A stretch of DNA of 30,572 bases, taken from Nemertoderma westbladi. Its lineage: Eukaryota > Xenacoelomorpha > Nemertodermatida > Nemertodermatidae. The notes under the pieces were generated by a model. That model saw nothing but the letters and a program-made list of their open reading frames with translations. It was not told where the DNA came from and did not search any database. The number at the start of each line of letters is the position of its first letter. Position 1 is the stretch's first letter. The position numbers and the translations under genes were made by a program. Positions 12,001 to 19,981 of this stretch are shown here, one piece after another. The stretch is taken from NCBI GenBank assembly GCA_032718475.1, contig JAUCBJ010004164.1, forward strand, positions 1 to 30,572, read 5' to 3'.

Positions 12001-14695
12001 GACCAAAATCATGACAGTCAACCTAGACAGCCCTCAAGAAATATCTGATGGTAAGGGCATAAGCTCTAAGGGCGGCTTGATTGAGCATGTGGATGACTTC
12101 TGTTATCTGGGAAGTCAGATGAAGACCTTCGGATACGTAAGGGGAAGGCATGGGCAGCATTGAATAGACTATCCAGGATTTGGAAGTCCCATAGAATAAA
12201 ACGGAACCTTTAGGTTCGATTATTAACGGCAGTAGTTGTACCAGTACTCTTATATGGGAATCCATGGTGGGTTCTAACTGCAGATGAAACTCTGGATGGC
12301 ACATTCACAAGAATGCTACGCCGGGTTCATTGTGTTAAGTACAATGAACACATCTCCAACCAGACTCTACAACATATTGGAGGTTTTCATTGGCTCCCCC
12401 AAGCTTGATAATTGAAAGGAACCACCTCCGCTTTGTAGGACATTGCCTTCGCGTGAGGACCAGCCAGTGCATAATCTTGTGATTTGGCGGCCCCCATGGA
12501 GTGAATAAGCATGGTGGACAGCCCATGACCTTCTTGAGACGCATCTTAAAGGACACTGGCCTTGAAGATGCGGATGATCTAACAAATGTCATGAGTGATG
12601 ATAGGGAGTTGTGGCGGCACAAATTTGTCGACAAGCGGCACAGCATTCTTAATATGTAATATATATATATATATATAATGCAGCTGCAATGCAGCAGCCG
12701 ATCGTAGTAGTAGTTCGCTTAACTGTACGCTGATATCGAATTTAAATTATATTGCAATTTAAAATAATCATGACGGTAAGAAAAGAATACACTAAAGGTG
12801 AGGGGGTGAAATTATAATATACTATGAATGTAATGAAAAAATATACTATGTGAAAATATACTATGTAATTTTAACCGGGTGGTGGATTTTTAGGGGGTGA
12901 AAATTCTCTGCTACACCGGTACCCCGGTAATTTTGTGTTAAAAGATTAATAGGAACTGATAGCAGGATAGTAGTAGTATAAAGTATAAGGGATAGTAGTA
13001 GTATAAACTATGAACTGATAGACTAGGTGGAATATATTCCATACCTCAGGGATGTGATGTTGCATTGTCGTACTGCTGATGTCCAGACCCATATACTCGT
13101 CCCCCAGACTCGGATACAACGAGCTGATATGTTCACGACGTTGCGTGGTGGCCGGGCTGTACGAAGGGGCGGCGACGTAGCCAGCTGGGTAGCCGCCAGC
13201 AGGAGCATCCGGCGCTGGGGCGGTCCCGGTAATAGCGGCATTGTGTTGGCGTTGCGCCTAAAAACAAAAGCAACACGGTGAAACACGCATAGTAAAGTTC
13301 GGTTTGATGTTGAAGTTAATAAATTTCAACTTCAACAATATTACATTATTATATCCTATAACTCCCCGCATTAACTTCTTTCTTTCTTGATTCTATATCT
13401 GTCAGTCTGTAGTTTATTAGTTATTTCTGTTGTATATTAACTGTATAAACTGTAAACAGCCAACTAAATCTGTAAATACTACAGTACTAAATAGTTGGGG
13501 ATTTGGTGCCGGTGCCGCAGGTCAGCAGGTTCTGTAAAATTAGAAATATACTTTCTTAATTTTTTTCCAATACAGTCAGACAGTCGAATATATTACATAT
13601 TAGGCCTATATTCACATATTGGTTGGATTTGGATTAGAATCAGTCTATCTATCACTGTTACAGTAGGCCTAGTACTGTCAGACTGTAGCCGATCTCCCCC
13701 ATTTCTTGTAGTAAAAACTGCATTTTATGACAATTTTTTTTACATTTAAAATTGAATATTATGACTTATGGCACTTTACTTTAGTATTTGGTTCGGTTCC
13801 GGTTCGGCAAAATTTTAAATTCGGTCGATCCATAATCAGATAATCTATCATCTATTAGCCCAGTCTGCCAGGCCAGTTAGCCTCTGCTGAGGGTGAGGAC
13901 TAACGTGTTTCCTGTACTACTGCAGTACTGTAGCGGTACTGCAGCAGTACAGTATTAGGCCTACTGGCTGACTGGTGCAATGTTCTGTAACCTGCTCCTA
14001 TTATTGCTGTATTGTAACCTGTTTATATTACCGGTACTCTGTCTCTTGGGGCTATCCCCAGATCCCCGACAGCTGACAGCCCGACATTCATGACATTACA
14101 GCATTAGATACACCACTATTACGTATTACAGTATTAGGCTACTGTATTATCTTATAAAGTCACAACACATCAGTTCTGTTCTGACGTGATATGATCACGA
14201 CAGAATTACAGAATTACCTTTGCGAACACCATTCAGCCATTCAGCAATTATGAGCCGACCAGGACTGTACTGCAGTATTTGTACTGTGACCGACTGTCTG
14301 ACTGTATCCAGGTATCGTAACCGTACTGTACTGACACGCCCCTGTCCCTTCGCGCCAGGATCCTAAATGCGCGCCACACATGTTGAGCAAACTCTACATA
14401 AATTCCAACCTGGCCCACAGGCAGACAGGCTCACAGCACAGGCAGACAGGCACAGTCCCAAACACGTTAATCCCCTCTGCCTGTCTGCTGCCAGGCTGCT
14501 CTGTATCAAGTATTAGTACGGCGTCTGAGGAGTACCGGTACCGGTACGGGCTGACGGGTACCGGGACCAGTCAGCCAGTAAAGTACCGGTATCCAGTAGG
14601 CTACAGTATCAAATCAATTAGGCCTAGTCAGCTAGTTGACTAACTTGCGCCATCTGGTCGACTTTCATGTCCTCTAATGAAGGATACAGTGACAT
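1..14695 (-). CDS. SDCBP: Syntenin (SDCBP-like) tandem-PDZ scaffold protein, five exons, 3' part off-window
   Basis: Join, minus strand: 14695-14645, 13257-13045, 10928-10748, 5411-5237, 72-1 (partial). Every junction is GT-AG, and phases match (0, 0, 1, 2). The product starts [17 protein letters not shown], the syntenin N-terminus. Residues 18-88 are Pro/Ala/Tyr-rich with a second LYPSL followed by YMGLD. Residues ~120-207 form PDZ1 with the carboxylate-binding stretch KVGLRLHS and FGDQILSID. Residues 208-230 are the PDZ1-PDZ2 linker and start of PDZ2 (DSTGHVGF). In known syntenins the PDZ pair binds syndecan tails and PIP2 at the plasma membrane and endosomes, and LYPxL motifs bind ALIX in exosome budding. 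Most of PDZ2 and the C-terminus lie left of the window. Intron 4 contains an antiparallel acyl-CoA dehydrogenase gene and intron 3 is nearly all tandem repeat. Identity rests on recognised conserved blocks and on clean exon joining. Confidence 0.93.
180..470 (-). repeat. Two inverted copies of the ~147-bp repeat family
   Basis: The reverse complement aligns by eye with 26390-26640: shared blocks include TTTCAGACATTTCACCCTCT, TGCAGACGGCGCTGCA and GATTGTAAATAAC. The motif cores are at 267-270 and 429-432. The copies are diverged from, and opposite in orientation to, the arrays at 21.0-22.5 and 26.4-27.8 kb. Confidence 0.8.
540..657 (-). repeat. Degraded inverted copy of the hairpin module found at 23053-23160
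   Basis: On the minus strand it contains a decayed hairpin (617-653; ACTAGAAAGCTGT...CTTTCTATAG). It continues with TGCACGTGCAGAT, GAATATGTGTG and GAACTACATACTGAACAG, which parallel the segment after the hairpin at 23053. Confidence 0.7.
666..2058. mobile_element. hAT-like non-autonomous TIR element (1.39 kb) with 8-bp target duplication
   Basis: The terminal inverted repeats share GGCCACTTTAATTTGTAGAA (668-687 and its complement 2037-2056). They are flanked directly by CTAATATA at 658-665 and 2059-2066, an 8-bp duplication as made by hAT transposases. No transposase is encoded, and the interior is AT-rich with two nested hairpins. It lies in syntenin intron 4, upstream of the nested dehydrogenase gene. 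Confidence 0.75.
1191..1318. repeat. ~125-bp near-perfect palindrome
   Basis: The left arm (ATTACATGGGAAAAAAGTAG, continuing to TTTATTTACCG) pairs with the right arm ending TTTTTTTCCCATGTAAT, with a loop around GAGCGTAAGCGAG. A related smaller hairpin (GGGAAAAAAGTAAAAT...GTTACTTTTTTTCCC) lies at 1728-1772. The outer bases resemble nested fold-back MITE ends. Confidence 0.8.
2067..2595. other. AT-rich gene-free stretch upstream of the dehydrogenase, with a CATA microsatellite
   Basis: The only structure seen is a (CATA)n tract at about 2398-2420. The stretch presumably contains the promoter and 5' UTR of the plus-strand dehydrogenase gene, but no clear core-promoter motif was recognised. Confidence 0.5.
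2596..3495 (+). CDS. Acyl-CoA dehydrogenase exon 1 (residues 1-300)
   Basis: GC-rich exon in an AT-rich setting. It ends with ...[10 protein letters not shown], and the AidB family continues with a short linker and a helical domain, which is what exon 2 supplies. The open frame runs 21 codons past the donor into intron sequence and stops at 3556-3558; those residues are not part of the protein. No strong TATA box is seen. The sequence just upstream (2440-2480) is AT-rich. Confidence 0.88.
2596..4819 (+). CDS. AidB/ACDH-11-type acyl-CoA dehydrogenase, two exons, nested in syntenin intron 4
   Basis: Join 2596-3495 and 3902-4819. The donor is CAG|GTTAAT, the acceptor GTTTAG|G, and the intron is 406 bp in phase 0. 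The product is about 605 residues, near family length. It is a flavoprotein expected to oxidise or bind long-chain acyl-CoA with FAD. Residues ~48-200 match the AidB N-terminal helical region ([19 protein letters not shown]). [11 protein letters not shown] (215-225) and HGYKWFSS (244-251) are FAD/substrate-loop motifs. Exon 2 has RRSVFGGKL (~358-366), GGQGYIED (~439) and PIWEGTTNV, whose Glu463 sits at the usual ACAD catalytic-base position. A 27-bp internal duplication at 4178-4219 encodes VARLQ twice. The first ~45 residues are Arg/Ser-rich and unassigned, so the start codon is uncertain. A GTGTAA at 4705 could be a donor, which would make the last 37 residues intronic. It lies antiparallel inside syntenin. 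Bacterial contamination is excluded by the intron and the host gene. Confidence 0.9.
3902..4819 (+). CDS. Acyl-CoA dehydrogenase exon 2 (residues 301-605)
   Basis: The exon begins [20 protein letters not shown] at the AG at 3900-3901, 28 codons before the first internal ATG at 3986. It encodes the C-terminal four-helix domain with the ACAD signatures and stops at 4817-4819. The last recognisable family-like segment is [10 protein letters not shown]. The Asn/Ser/Leu-rich tail after it is unique as far as I can tell. No AATAAA is seen close to the stop. Confidence 0.88.
   Translation, partial: VPTAELLLDGTIAQRISEPGRGISAISDMLNITRMHNAISSAALMRRVLELAKDYATRRSVFGGKLSENPLHLETLGLMEVETRAATLLAFEVARLQGSVDVARLQNDADLLRIATPLAKLYTGKRAVAMASEGLEAFGGQGYIEDTGLPGLLRDAQVLPIWEGTTNVLCVDVLRAAEKSGGATLRALAARVEGAVEGGQVGLGESCQLIADGLTAVHNWLSGNPAVDIVTGARQLAYTLSRLYMGGLLVEQAASSGLPDDHVAALRWCKCQPLTLLPNSLSQPSLIHNTTNQSGRDDTVNLLSL
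4840..5150. repeat. Small inverted-repeat element with CACCCGGGTG ends
   Basis: The left end has TTTATCACCCGGGTGAAAAA (4851-4870). The right end has three 24-bp tandem units of TTTTTCACCCGGGTGATAAA (5081-5144, the last with one change). The ends are reverse complements, giving a ~300-bp MITE-like element between the dehydrogenase stop and syntenin exon 4. The interior is AT-rich with no open frame. Confidence 0.7.
5237..5411 (-). CDS. SDCBP: Syntenin coding exon 4 (residues 149-207, rest of PDZ1)
   Basis: The acceptor ATTATTTAG ends at 5412 and the donor GTTAGT begins at 5236. The 175 nt enter in phase 1 and leave in phase 2. The product reads [39 protein letters not shown], then a basic stretch ending RITMAIRDR. 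It completes PDZ1: the alanine-rich helix after the binding loop, the FGDQ turn and the last strand IT(M)xIRDR typical of syntenin. In transcript direction it follows about 5.3 kb of intron, almost wholly tandem repeat. Confidence 0.93.
5554..6465. repeat. ~36-bp minisatellite, about 25 units, in syntenin intron 3
   Basis: The core unit is GGTAGCAGATAGGAGTAGCG plus CCCACCCCTACCTTCG. Some units near 6250-6360 have a 5-bp insertion (GGTAG), giving 41 bp. Each unit contains a near-palindrome CTACCTTCGGGTAG. Variants (GGAATAG, CATAGCTTCG, TGCCTTGAGG) recur in blocks, showing local higher-order duplication. It ends about 140 bp upstream (transcript sense) of the exon 4 acceptor. Open frames of 98-208 codons here are repeat artefacts. 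Confidence 0.9.
6700..10731 (-). repeat. 63-bp tandem array, ~64 units, derived from syntenin exon 3/intron 3 junction
   Basis: The unit length is 63 bp. Each unit on the minus strand contains a copy of the last 47 nt of syntenin exon 3, a donor-like AAAG|GTAAGA or AAGG|GTAAGA, and 16 nt of intron start. The true junction (10732-10794) is the adjacent in-register unit, with 56 of 63 positions equal to the array consensus. Read in the exon frame, units give approximately [19 protein letters not shown] followed by a stop. Higher-order duplications are evident: ~692 bp (11 units) at ~6863-7554 and 7555-8246; 6- and 5-unit spacings of a GTTCTACTATA variant at 8401, 8779 and 9094; 252 bp at ~9781/10033; and an alternating 2-unit pattern at ~10200-10730. 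Long open frames on both strands are a by-product of the multiple-of-three period. Confidence 0.95.
10748..10928 (-). CDS. SDCBP: Syntenin coding exon 3 (residues 89-149, start of PDZ1)
   Basis: The acceptor TTTTCAG ends at 10929 and the donor AAAG|GTGAGA begins at 10747. The 181 nt start in phase 0 and end in phase 1. The product reads [19 protein letters not shown], then a segment with [19 protein letters not shown], then [14 protein letters not shown]. The last part is the first beta strand and carboxylate-binding loop of PDZ1, closely like vertebrate syntenin. The final 47 nt of this exon plus the first 16 nt of the intron are the parental-type unit of the 63-bp array filling the intron downstream. 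Confidence 0.93.
11185..11255 (-). tRNA. tRNA-like gene, anticodon position GTT, atypical
   Basis: The 71-nt minus-strand sequence folds as a full cloverleaf. The acceptor pairs GCCTCCG with TGGTGGC (one T-T mismatch, one G-T). The D-arm has a GG-containing 8-nt loop. The anticodon stem is CCTGA/TCGGG with loop ACGTTTA, and the T-arm is GCGGG-TTCAATC-CCCGC. A box (TGGTGTAGTGG) and B box (GGTTCAATCC) are good. A T6 Pol III terminator lies 7 nt downstream (11172-11177). Position 33 is C instead of the near-universal U, so the GTT (Asn) reading is doubtful and this may be a pseudogene or tRNA-derived repeat. It forms one arm of a perfect inverted repeat. Confidence 0.55.
11417..11469 (+). pseudogene. 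5'-truncated inverted copy of the tRNA-like gene
   Basis: It is identical to nucleotides 19-71 of the tRNA-like gene at 11185-11255 but on the opposite strand. It starts inside the D-loop and includes the anticodon arm, T-arm, acceptor 3' strand and the downstream T6 run. It lacks the 5' acceptor strand and most of the A box. Confidence 0.8.
11846..12712 (+). mobile_element. 5'-truncated LINE (non-LTR) fragment, plus strand
   Basis: Decayed 3' part of the same element as at 16530-19096. It covers the FADD catalytic box region (11892-11904, in a shifted frame), then [30 protein letters not shown], and later [15 protein letters not shown] in other frames. It is broken by several frameshifts and stops. 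The 3' end carries a (TA)n tract (12658-12678), ATGCAGCTGCAATGCAGC and a GTAGTAGTAGT tail. It lies within syntenin intron 2, antisense to that gene. Confidence 0.85.
12713..13044. other. Gene-free part of syntenin intron 2
   Basis: AT-rich, with a few ATATACTATG repeats (12817-12866) and GATAGTAGTAGTATAAA doublets (12966-13007). No gene or RNA was recognised. Confidence 0.6.
13045..13257 (-). CDS. SDCBP: Syntenin coding exon 2 (residues 18-88)
   Basis: The acceptor is a T-rich tract ending TTTTTAG at 13258, and the donor is GTATGG at 13044. The 213 nt (71 codons, phase 0/0) encode [19 protein letters not shown], then a Gly/Tyr/Pro stretch, then [15 protein letters not shown] and a tail ending MQHHIPE. 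This matches the low-complexity N-terminal region of syntenin with its second LYPxL and conserved YMGL. Base composition is markedly more GC-rich than the flanking introns. The longer open frame on the same strand here is an out-of-frame shadow. Confidence 0.9.
13258..14644 (-). other. Syntenin intron 1
   Basis: GT at 14644 and AG at 13258. It is rich in short TACTG/CAGTA words (13910-14340) and ACCGGTAC repeats (14535-14590). No coding potential beyond random open frames was seen. Confidence 0.75.
14645..14695 (-). CDS. SDCBP: Syntenin coding exon 1 (residues 1-17)
   Basis: The exon encodes [17 protein letters not shown] and then meets a donor GTTAGT at 14644-14639, phase 0. LYPSL is an ALIX-binding-type late-domain motif. 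The ATG at 14695-14693 is chosen because syntenins begin with this conserved block. Upstream on the minus strand is a purine-rich possible 5' UTR with a run of A; no TATA box is evident. The exon is short (51 nt) and hidden among AT-rich intron-like sequence. Confidence 0.92.
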
Positions 14696-15080
14696 TATGA
14701 TAGACTTTTCTTTGCCAGACAGATTTTTTTTTTTACTTCTCGGCTCTCGGTGCTGCGGTGATGGTCGAGGTCGATTGAATTCGATAGGCCTAATCAGTAA
14801 TCAGATACAACACTCAGAATTTATTACTTATTTCTTCAGTATTTCTTTCAGTACCGGTACGCCTATTTCAGTATTTAAAACTACTGCTGTACTGAAAGAC
14901 TGACAGACAGCTGTATGTATTTTTTTATGTTTTTTATAGGCCTAATCGAATGTTTTTACTTTACACACTCAAATAACTATTATGTAATTTACTTAACATT
15001 TTACGACATGTCCCCTTACAGTTAGTAATTATGTTCGGTGCAGTTCGTTTTTAGCCAGCTCTACCACCAGTGTAAAAAAA

Positions 15081-15113
<33 letters not shown>
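15081..15113. repeat. (AATC)n microsatellite
   Basis: Eight perfect AATC units upstream (plus-strand right) of the syntenin start region. Confidence 0.95.
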
Positions 15114-15202
15114 GTATATGTAGCCTACTACTGTACTACATACTACTGTAATAGTGCTGTAGTGATGTTGAGGTGTACTAAACTGACTGTGTCTGACTAA
15201 TG

Positions 15203-16146
15203 TAATGTCCCGTAATTAATATAGGGGCCTAGTGTCATTTTCTGATGACACGGACAGGGACTGGGACACCCCCCAGATTTTTCTAGAAATCTTTATCATA
15301 ATGCTTGAAATTTGAAACATAACTAGTTCCACTCACCGTCGATGACCCCATGAAGCCGGAATTTTCGATTTGGCCTTAAAAATTTTTTTATAAGCGTTTT
15401 AAAAAAATGTCATTTGCGAAATCGCACCCTCCGTATCATTGCCATTCTTCACATTAGTCGTACTTTTTTCATATCATTAAACAGCTTGCGTTGCAAGGAT
15501 TCAAAATATGTAATAATATCTGAATTTCGTTGAGAAACAGCTGAGATACAGGCGTTCAAAGATTGCAAGAATTATTGCTCGCTGCATGCCATTTATTCTA
15601 CCGGTATCTAATAAATACACCAAATTCTAGAACGTGTTATTTATTATATGAGTTGGTTGGCAACAGCGGTATTCCTTTCCGATATATCTATTGCTGTATT
15701 GCGTAGCTATTCATACATAAACAAAATGTTCCAGAACATCGTTTATTTATTAAATAAAATAAATGGCCTTCGCAGTGAAGGATAATTATTGCAATCCTTG
15801 AACGCCTATTTCTCAGCAGTTTCTCAACGAAATTCAGATATTGTTACATATTTGGACTCCTTGCAACGCAAGCTTTTTAATGATATGAAAAAATTACGAC
15901 GAATGTGAAGAATGGCCACGATGCGGAGGGTGCGATTTCGCAAAAGACACTTTTTTAAAACGCTTATAAAAAAAATTTAAAGGCAAAATCGAAAATTCCG
16001 GCTTCATGGGGTCATCGACGGCGGTGAGTGGAACTAGTTATGTTTCAAATTTCAAGCAATATGATAAAGATTTGTAGAAAATTCTTGGGTGGGGGAGGTC
16101 CGTGACATCAGAAAATGCTGAAATGACACTATTACGGGACATGGTG
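15203..16146. mobile_element. Fold-back element copy 1 (~0.94 kb palindrome)
   Basis: The two halves are imperfect reverse complements over nearly the full length, with the centre near 15675. Paired blocks include CATGAAGCCGGAATTTTCGA / TCGAAAATTCCGGCTTCATG and CACTCACCGTCGATGACCCC / GGGGTCATCGACGGCGGTGA. The ends are related to CACCATGTCCCGTAAT. No open reading frame. It is the same family as 28124-29022. Confidence 0.85.
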
Positions 16147-16334
16147 TACTACGCAGTTTTGTAGTACTGACGGATACATGACCGATCGTAATCAGGATCG
16201 AATGTAACATAGTTATTACGTATCGAACAGTCTAATGTAACCGCAATTATGTTTACATTGGAGCCTATAGCTATGTTACATTGATCTACAAATTACTAAG
16301 CCCGAATGTAACATTGCCATTTACAGATTTAAAG

Positions 16335-16492
16335 GAGCATAGGTTACAGAGGCGTGTTGGGGGATCCAAAACAATAAACGAAAGTTAACACATTATTTGT
16401 TACAAGATTATGCAGGTTACTTTTATTTAAAGGCTGAAAGGAGCAGGTTACAGAGGCGTGTTGGGGGAACCAAAACAATAAACGAAAGTTAA
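16335..16492. repeat. ~55-bp direct repeat pair beside the LINE tail
   Basis: GGTTACAGAGGCGTGTTGGG followed by CAAAACAATAAACGAAAGTT occurs at ~16342-16386 and ~16446-16490, immediately downstream of the minus-strand LINE tail. Confidence 0.8.
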
Positions 16493-16529
16493 TTACTACT
16501 ATACTACTACTAGGATCGGCATGCTGCAT

Positions 16530-17260
16530 TGCAGCTGCATTTTTAAGAATGCTGTGCCGGCTTATCGACAAAATTGCACCGCCACAACTCCCTATCACCC
16601 ATGACATTTGCTAGATCATCCGCATCTTCAAGGCCATAGTGTCCTTTAAGATGCGTCTCAAGAAAGTCATGGGCTGTCCACCATGCTTATTCACTCCAAG
16701 AGGCTGCCAAAGTACAAGATTATGCACTGGCTGGTCCTCACGGCGAAAGCAATGTCCTGCAAAGCGGAGGCGATTTTGTTCTAGTGTCAAGCATGGGGGA
16801 ACCAATGAGACACCTCCAATGTTATATAGTGTCTGGTTGGAGATGTGTGCATTGTACTTGACACAATGAATCCGGCGTAGCATTCTTGTAAATGTGCCAT
16901 CCAGAGATTTGGTGTCCTCAGCAGTTAGAGCCCTGCATGGACTCCCCATGGAACTACTGCTGCTCTAAATAATCGGACCTTAAGTTTCCGATTAATTCTC
17001 GGTGACTTCCAAATCCTGGAAAGCCTATTAAAGGCTCCCCATGCCTTTCCCTTACGTATTCGAAGGTCTTCACCTGACTTCCGGATCCATGATCCCAGGT
17101 AACAGAAGTCATCAACATGCTCAAGCATACCATCTTTTAAGCTTATGCTCTTCCGATCAGAGACTTGCTGAGGACTTTCAAAGTTAACTGTCAAAATTTT
17201 GGTCTTTCTGGAGTTAATAAAAATACCAACACTAGAAGCAGCATGTTCTAATGAGCTGAG
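16530..17260 (-). mobile_element. LINE 3' half (thumb/C-terminal region and tail), minus strand
   Basis: Frames encode [34 protein letters not shown] and [20 protein letters not shown], then [20 protein letters not shown] and [20 protein letters not shown]. This is the conserved region downstream of the RT domain in many animal LINEs. A frameshift lies near 16930-16950. The tail has ATGCAGCTGCAATGCAGCAT and GTAGTAGTATAGTAGTAAT. It joins the half at 18249-19096 across a solo LTR. Confidence 0.85.
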
Positions 17261-17265
17261 GAGCC

Positions 17266-18243
17266 TGTTTGGGAATTAGAAGTCCCAAAAATGTTTATAG
17301 TGAAGTGTATTAGTTTTAACATTGAGTTACTATAATGATTTAACTATAGTTACTTATTTCGCCTTGCGTGGTATAATTTCCTTTAAATCAGAATAATTAG
17401 AACTAACGTTGTTCCTATTGGTTTCCCTTCCAACCAATTAGATGACTTTAACAGGCTTCAGTGGAAACTATAATAACGCCTTTAGTCCAATGCATCTCTG
17501 TCTTGTTACTTGACTATGAATTTAGTAGGTGGCATTTCCGCTGAGTATTGTAAATTATAGAGACCTGAATTATTACCGGTACGGTCTGTACGGTATGGTA
17601 CAGTCTACGGATTAGTGTTAATTTGCATTAATTATTTGTTTGTTATTATTCAAATGTATCAATAACATTGAACATCAAAGATCGCAAACTAAACTGGTTG
17701 TTCTCAATGATAATACGAGCAAACTGGTGAGTTAGTCATATACCAATAATTGTTAGTTGTCTCAATCCAACTCATTGGTTTGTATGACACCCTATCAGCC
17801 TATTATTGTGCTATAACTACCTCACCTACGCAATAACACTTATTCCAATGACAGTTGGTAAAATAAAGTTTTATTAGTCCGTAGTCAGACATGACCGCGT
17901 TATTTTCATAATTCAGTTCAAATTCACATTTTCATTGTTGGATATAATTCACAGTAAATCATAAATACAGAGATATTGCCTTTTCCCACAACTTGAAAGG
18001 AACAGTTTATACTTACGAAACACATTTGTTGTAATCAAGTCAGTGATATTGCCCGATAAATTGCATCCACACAGCCGAGATACGTATAGTCCTTAATAGT
18101 TAAGGTACCCTGCTGCACGTGCTATATGTATCTCTACAATACATGATTCAGCGTTAAAGTGTTATCTATAAATTTAAAGCAAGACCATTGTGATTTGTTT
18201 GACCCTTTTAAAATTACAAATTACCGAATCAAATGCAGCAACA
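17266..18243. mobile_element. Solo LTR (978 bp) inserted in the LINE
   Basis: It begins TGTTTGGGAATT and ends GCAGCAACA, so it has TGTT...AACA ends. It is flanked by the 5-bp target duplication GAGCC (17261-17265 and 18244-18248). It cleanly interrupts LINE sequence that is continuous in the 11.9-kb copy (GCCCAAAGGCTCCTC). No coding sequence. An AATAAA at 17862 (plus strand) could be its polyadenylation signal. The superfamily cannot be told from the LTR alone. Confidence 0.85.
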
Positions 18244-18248
18244 GAGCC

Positions 18249-19096
18249 TTTGGGCTCCCTCTAGTGATTCTGAGAGTACTCCTAAGTCATCAGAAAAGTC
18301 TTAGATCAGTTAGGTACTTGGCAGGATTTCCTCTACTTCTGGAGCCAGTAGGTGGAGTTATCATCACCCCATCATCGTTATGATGATCTAAGGACATGCG
18401 TAGAACATAATCAACAACAATTATGAACAAGAATGGTGCAAGTGTGTCTCCCTGGAGGACGCCCCATAACACTTCAAATGGTTCTGTGTCACCGTCAACA
18501 GTAGACACAAATGTTGTCGAACCATCGTATACTGATCTAATTGCTGCAATAATTTCATCAGGAATCCCATATAATGAAAGTATGCTGAACATACGTGAGC
18601 GAGATACTGAATCAAAGGCCTTGAAGAAGTCAACACAGATAACAGCCAGATGCCTGCCTGTCTTTCTTTTTTGATAACTCTTCAATTATCCTTCTAAGTG
18701 CCAAAATGGGCTCCATGGTCCCATGACCTTTACGGAACCCATTCTGATTTCCACGGAGCAGTCTCTCAATGGGATCCCTAATGCGATTTAATAGAATTCT
18801 ATTGTATAGCTTTGCAGCAATCGAGATCAATGAGATTCCCCGAAAAGAACCATAGAGTGTTAGGTTGCCCTTCTTGGGAACTGGCACCAACTTATTTGTT
18901 TTCATTTCTTGTGGGACTCTTGTTGTTCGGTACATATCTACTATGATGGGATAGATGAGCTTTAAAGGTATTTTAAAGACCTCAGGGGGAACACCATCTA
19001 CTCCACTGGCACGATTGGTCTTAATGCTCTTTGCAGCAGCCTTCACTTCTGCAAAGGAGATATCACCAATGGGAATATCTGGGAGTACAGACTCAG
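18249..19096 (-). mobile_element. LINE reverse-transcriptase half, minus strand, frameshifted
   Basis: It encodes RT motifs in order: TNRASGVDGVPPEVFK, KLVPVPKKGN and FRGISLISIAAKLYNRILLN; NQNGFRKGHGTMEPI; VDFFKAFDSVSRSRMFSIL; VLQGDTLAPFLFIIVVDYVL; and FSDDLGVLSESLEGAQRL. A frameshift falls in the poly(A) run at ~18665, and another lies just before the FSDD box, where FADD is expected (see the 11.9-kb copy). It is 5'-truncated at ~19096, where a different repeat (CACGTTCGTGGGGCCTTCGC) begins. Clade assignment is uncertain. The short trinucleotide tail would suit RTE-like elements. Confidence 0.88.
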
Positions 19097-19309
19097 ACAC
19101 GTTCGTGGGGCCTTCGCGCAGCACGAGAGCCTATATTAGAAAGTACATTATAGTAATCTCTATTAGATATACGAAAACCAAAATACTGTATATATGAGTG
19201 AAGGCGATGCTATCAGTTTGTGATAAACTAGTTGTAAAAACAGAGATCCATTTCAGTTTGCCCTTACACACTTTAACTATCATTTGTAAACCTTCTAACT
19301 AGGGCTATT

Positions 19310-19680
19310 TAAGTTAATATTCATTAGCCTCGTTGCGCTCGTCCTGTTTTGTCTTAAAATAATTTTCCTAAACGGAGACTAACGACTTTATAACTATGCA
19401 AAGTCTCGAAACTGTAAGAGTAACTGCTGATTTATGGCGTGTGGATACTCGTATCCACTGTAAACTCGTCGCGTTCGTTCCTTTTTTTTTTTACCAAACT
19501 TCAGATTCTTTCTAAACTTTTGCCGGACTACATACGTACCAATTAAAAAAAAAATTTAATTTCATCGAGGAATAACTGAGTTATTAGCGTTCAAAAATTT
19601 ACGACGACGACAGACAACTCGTTAATGGCACCCATATGCTAAGGCTTCGCTCACTTCGTGGCTCGCCCCACATTTAATAG
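19310..19680. repeat. Diverged copy of the Helitron-like repeat family
   Basis: It shares GCCTCGTTGCGCTCGTCCTG, TTTATAACTATGCAAAGTCT, CTAAACTTTTGCC, a CATCGAGGAATAACTGAGTT segment and the CTTCGTGGCTCGCCCCACA end with the 23.1-26.3 kb block. No coding sequence. Confidence 0.75.
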
Positions 19681-19981
19681 TTAATTTAAATTGAATTTAT
19701 ACTTTGTTTTAAACCGCGGTTTAATTAAATACCGCCTGGTACAATGGAGTAGTCCTATATACCCATCATTATTATTAATCGACTTATAGAAACAGCTCTG
19801 TGATTCACATTGGAGCAGTATTAATGTTTAGTATAATGGAATATAAATTGGATTTTATCGATTCGTATAAATACATTGCAAGAAGTCGATCATCCATGAA
19901 ATGTAATCGTAATGTTTCTATGAAAATATTAACAAATATTTTGAAAAATTATTAATCTGATATATCATTACCAAAACTATA

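Noticed and set aside
13023-13286. Minus-strand 87-codon and plus-strand 84-codon open frames
   Set aside because: They are shadows of syntenin exon 2, whose true frame is fixed by the LYPSL/YMGLD sequence and by splice phases.
14380-14903. Plus-strand open frames of 87 and 78 codons
   Set aside because: They overlap syntenin exon 1 and its flanks on the opposite strand, are low-complexity with repeated ACCGGTAC words, and have no domain.
18955-19197. Plus-strand open frames opposite the LINE (including 18159-18383 and 18423-18674)
   Set aside because: They are antisense to clear reverse-transcriptase motifs. The apparent LREGPTNVS start on the minus strand near 19124 belongs to a neighbouring repeat that also occurs at 23178.
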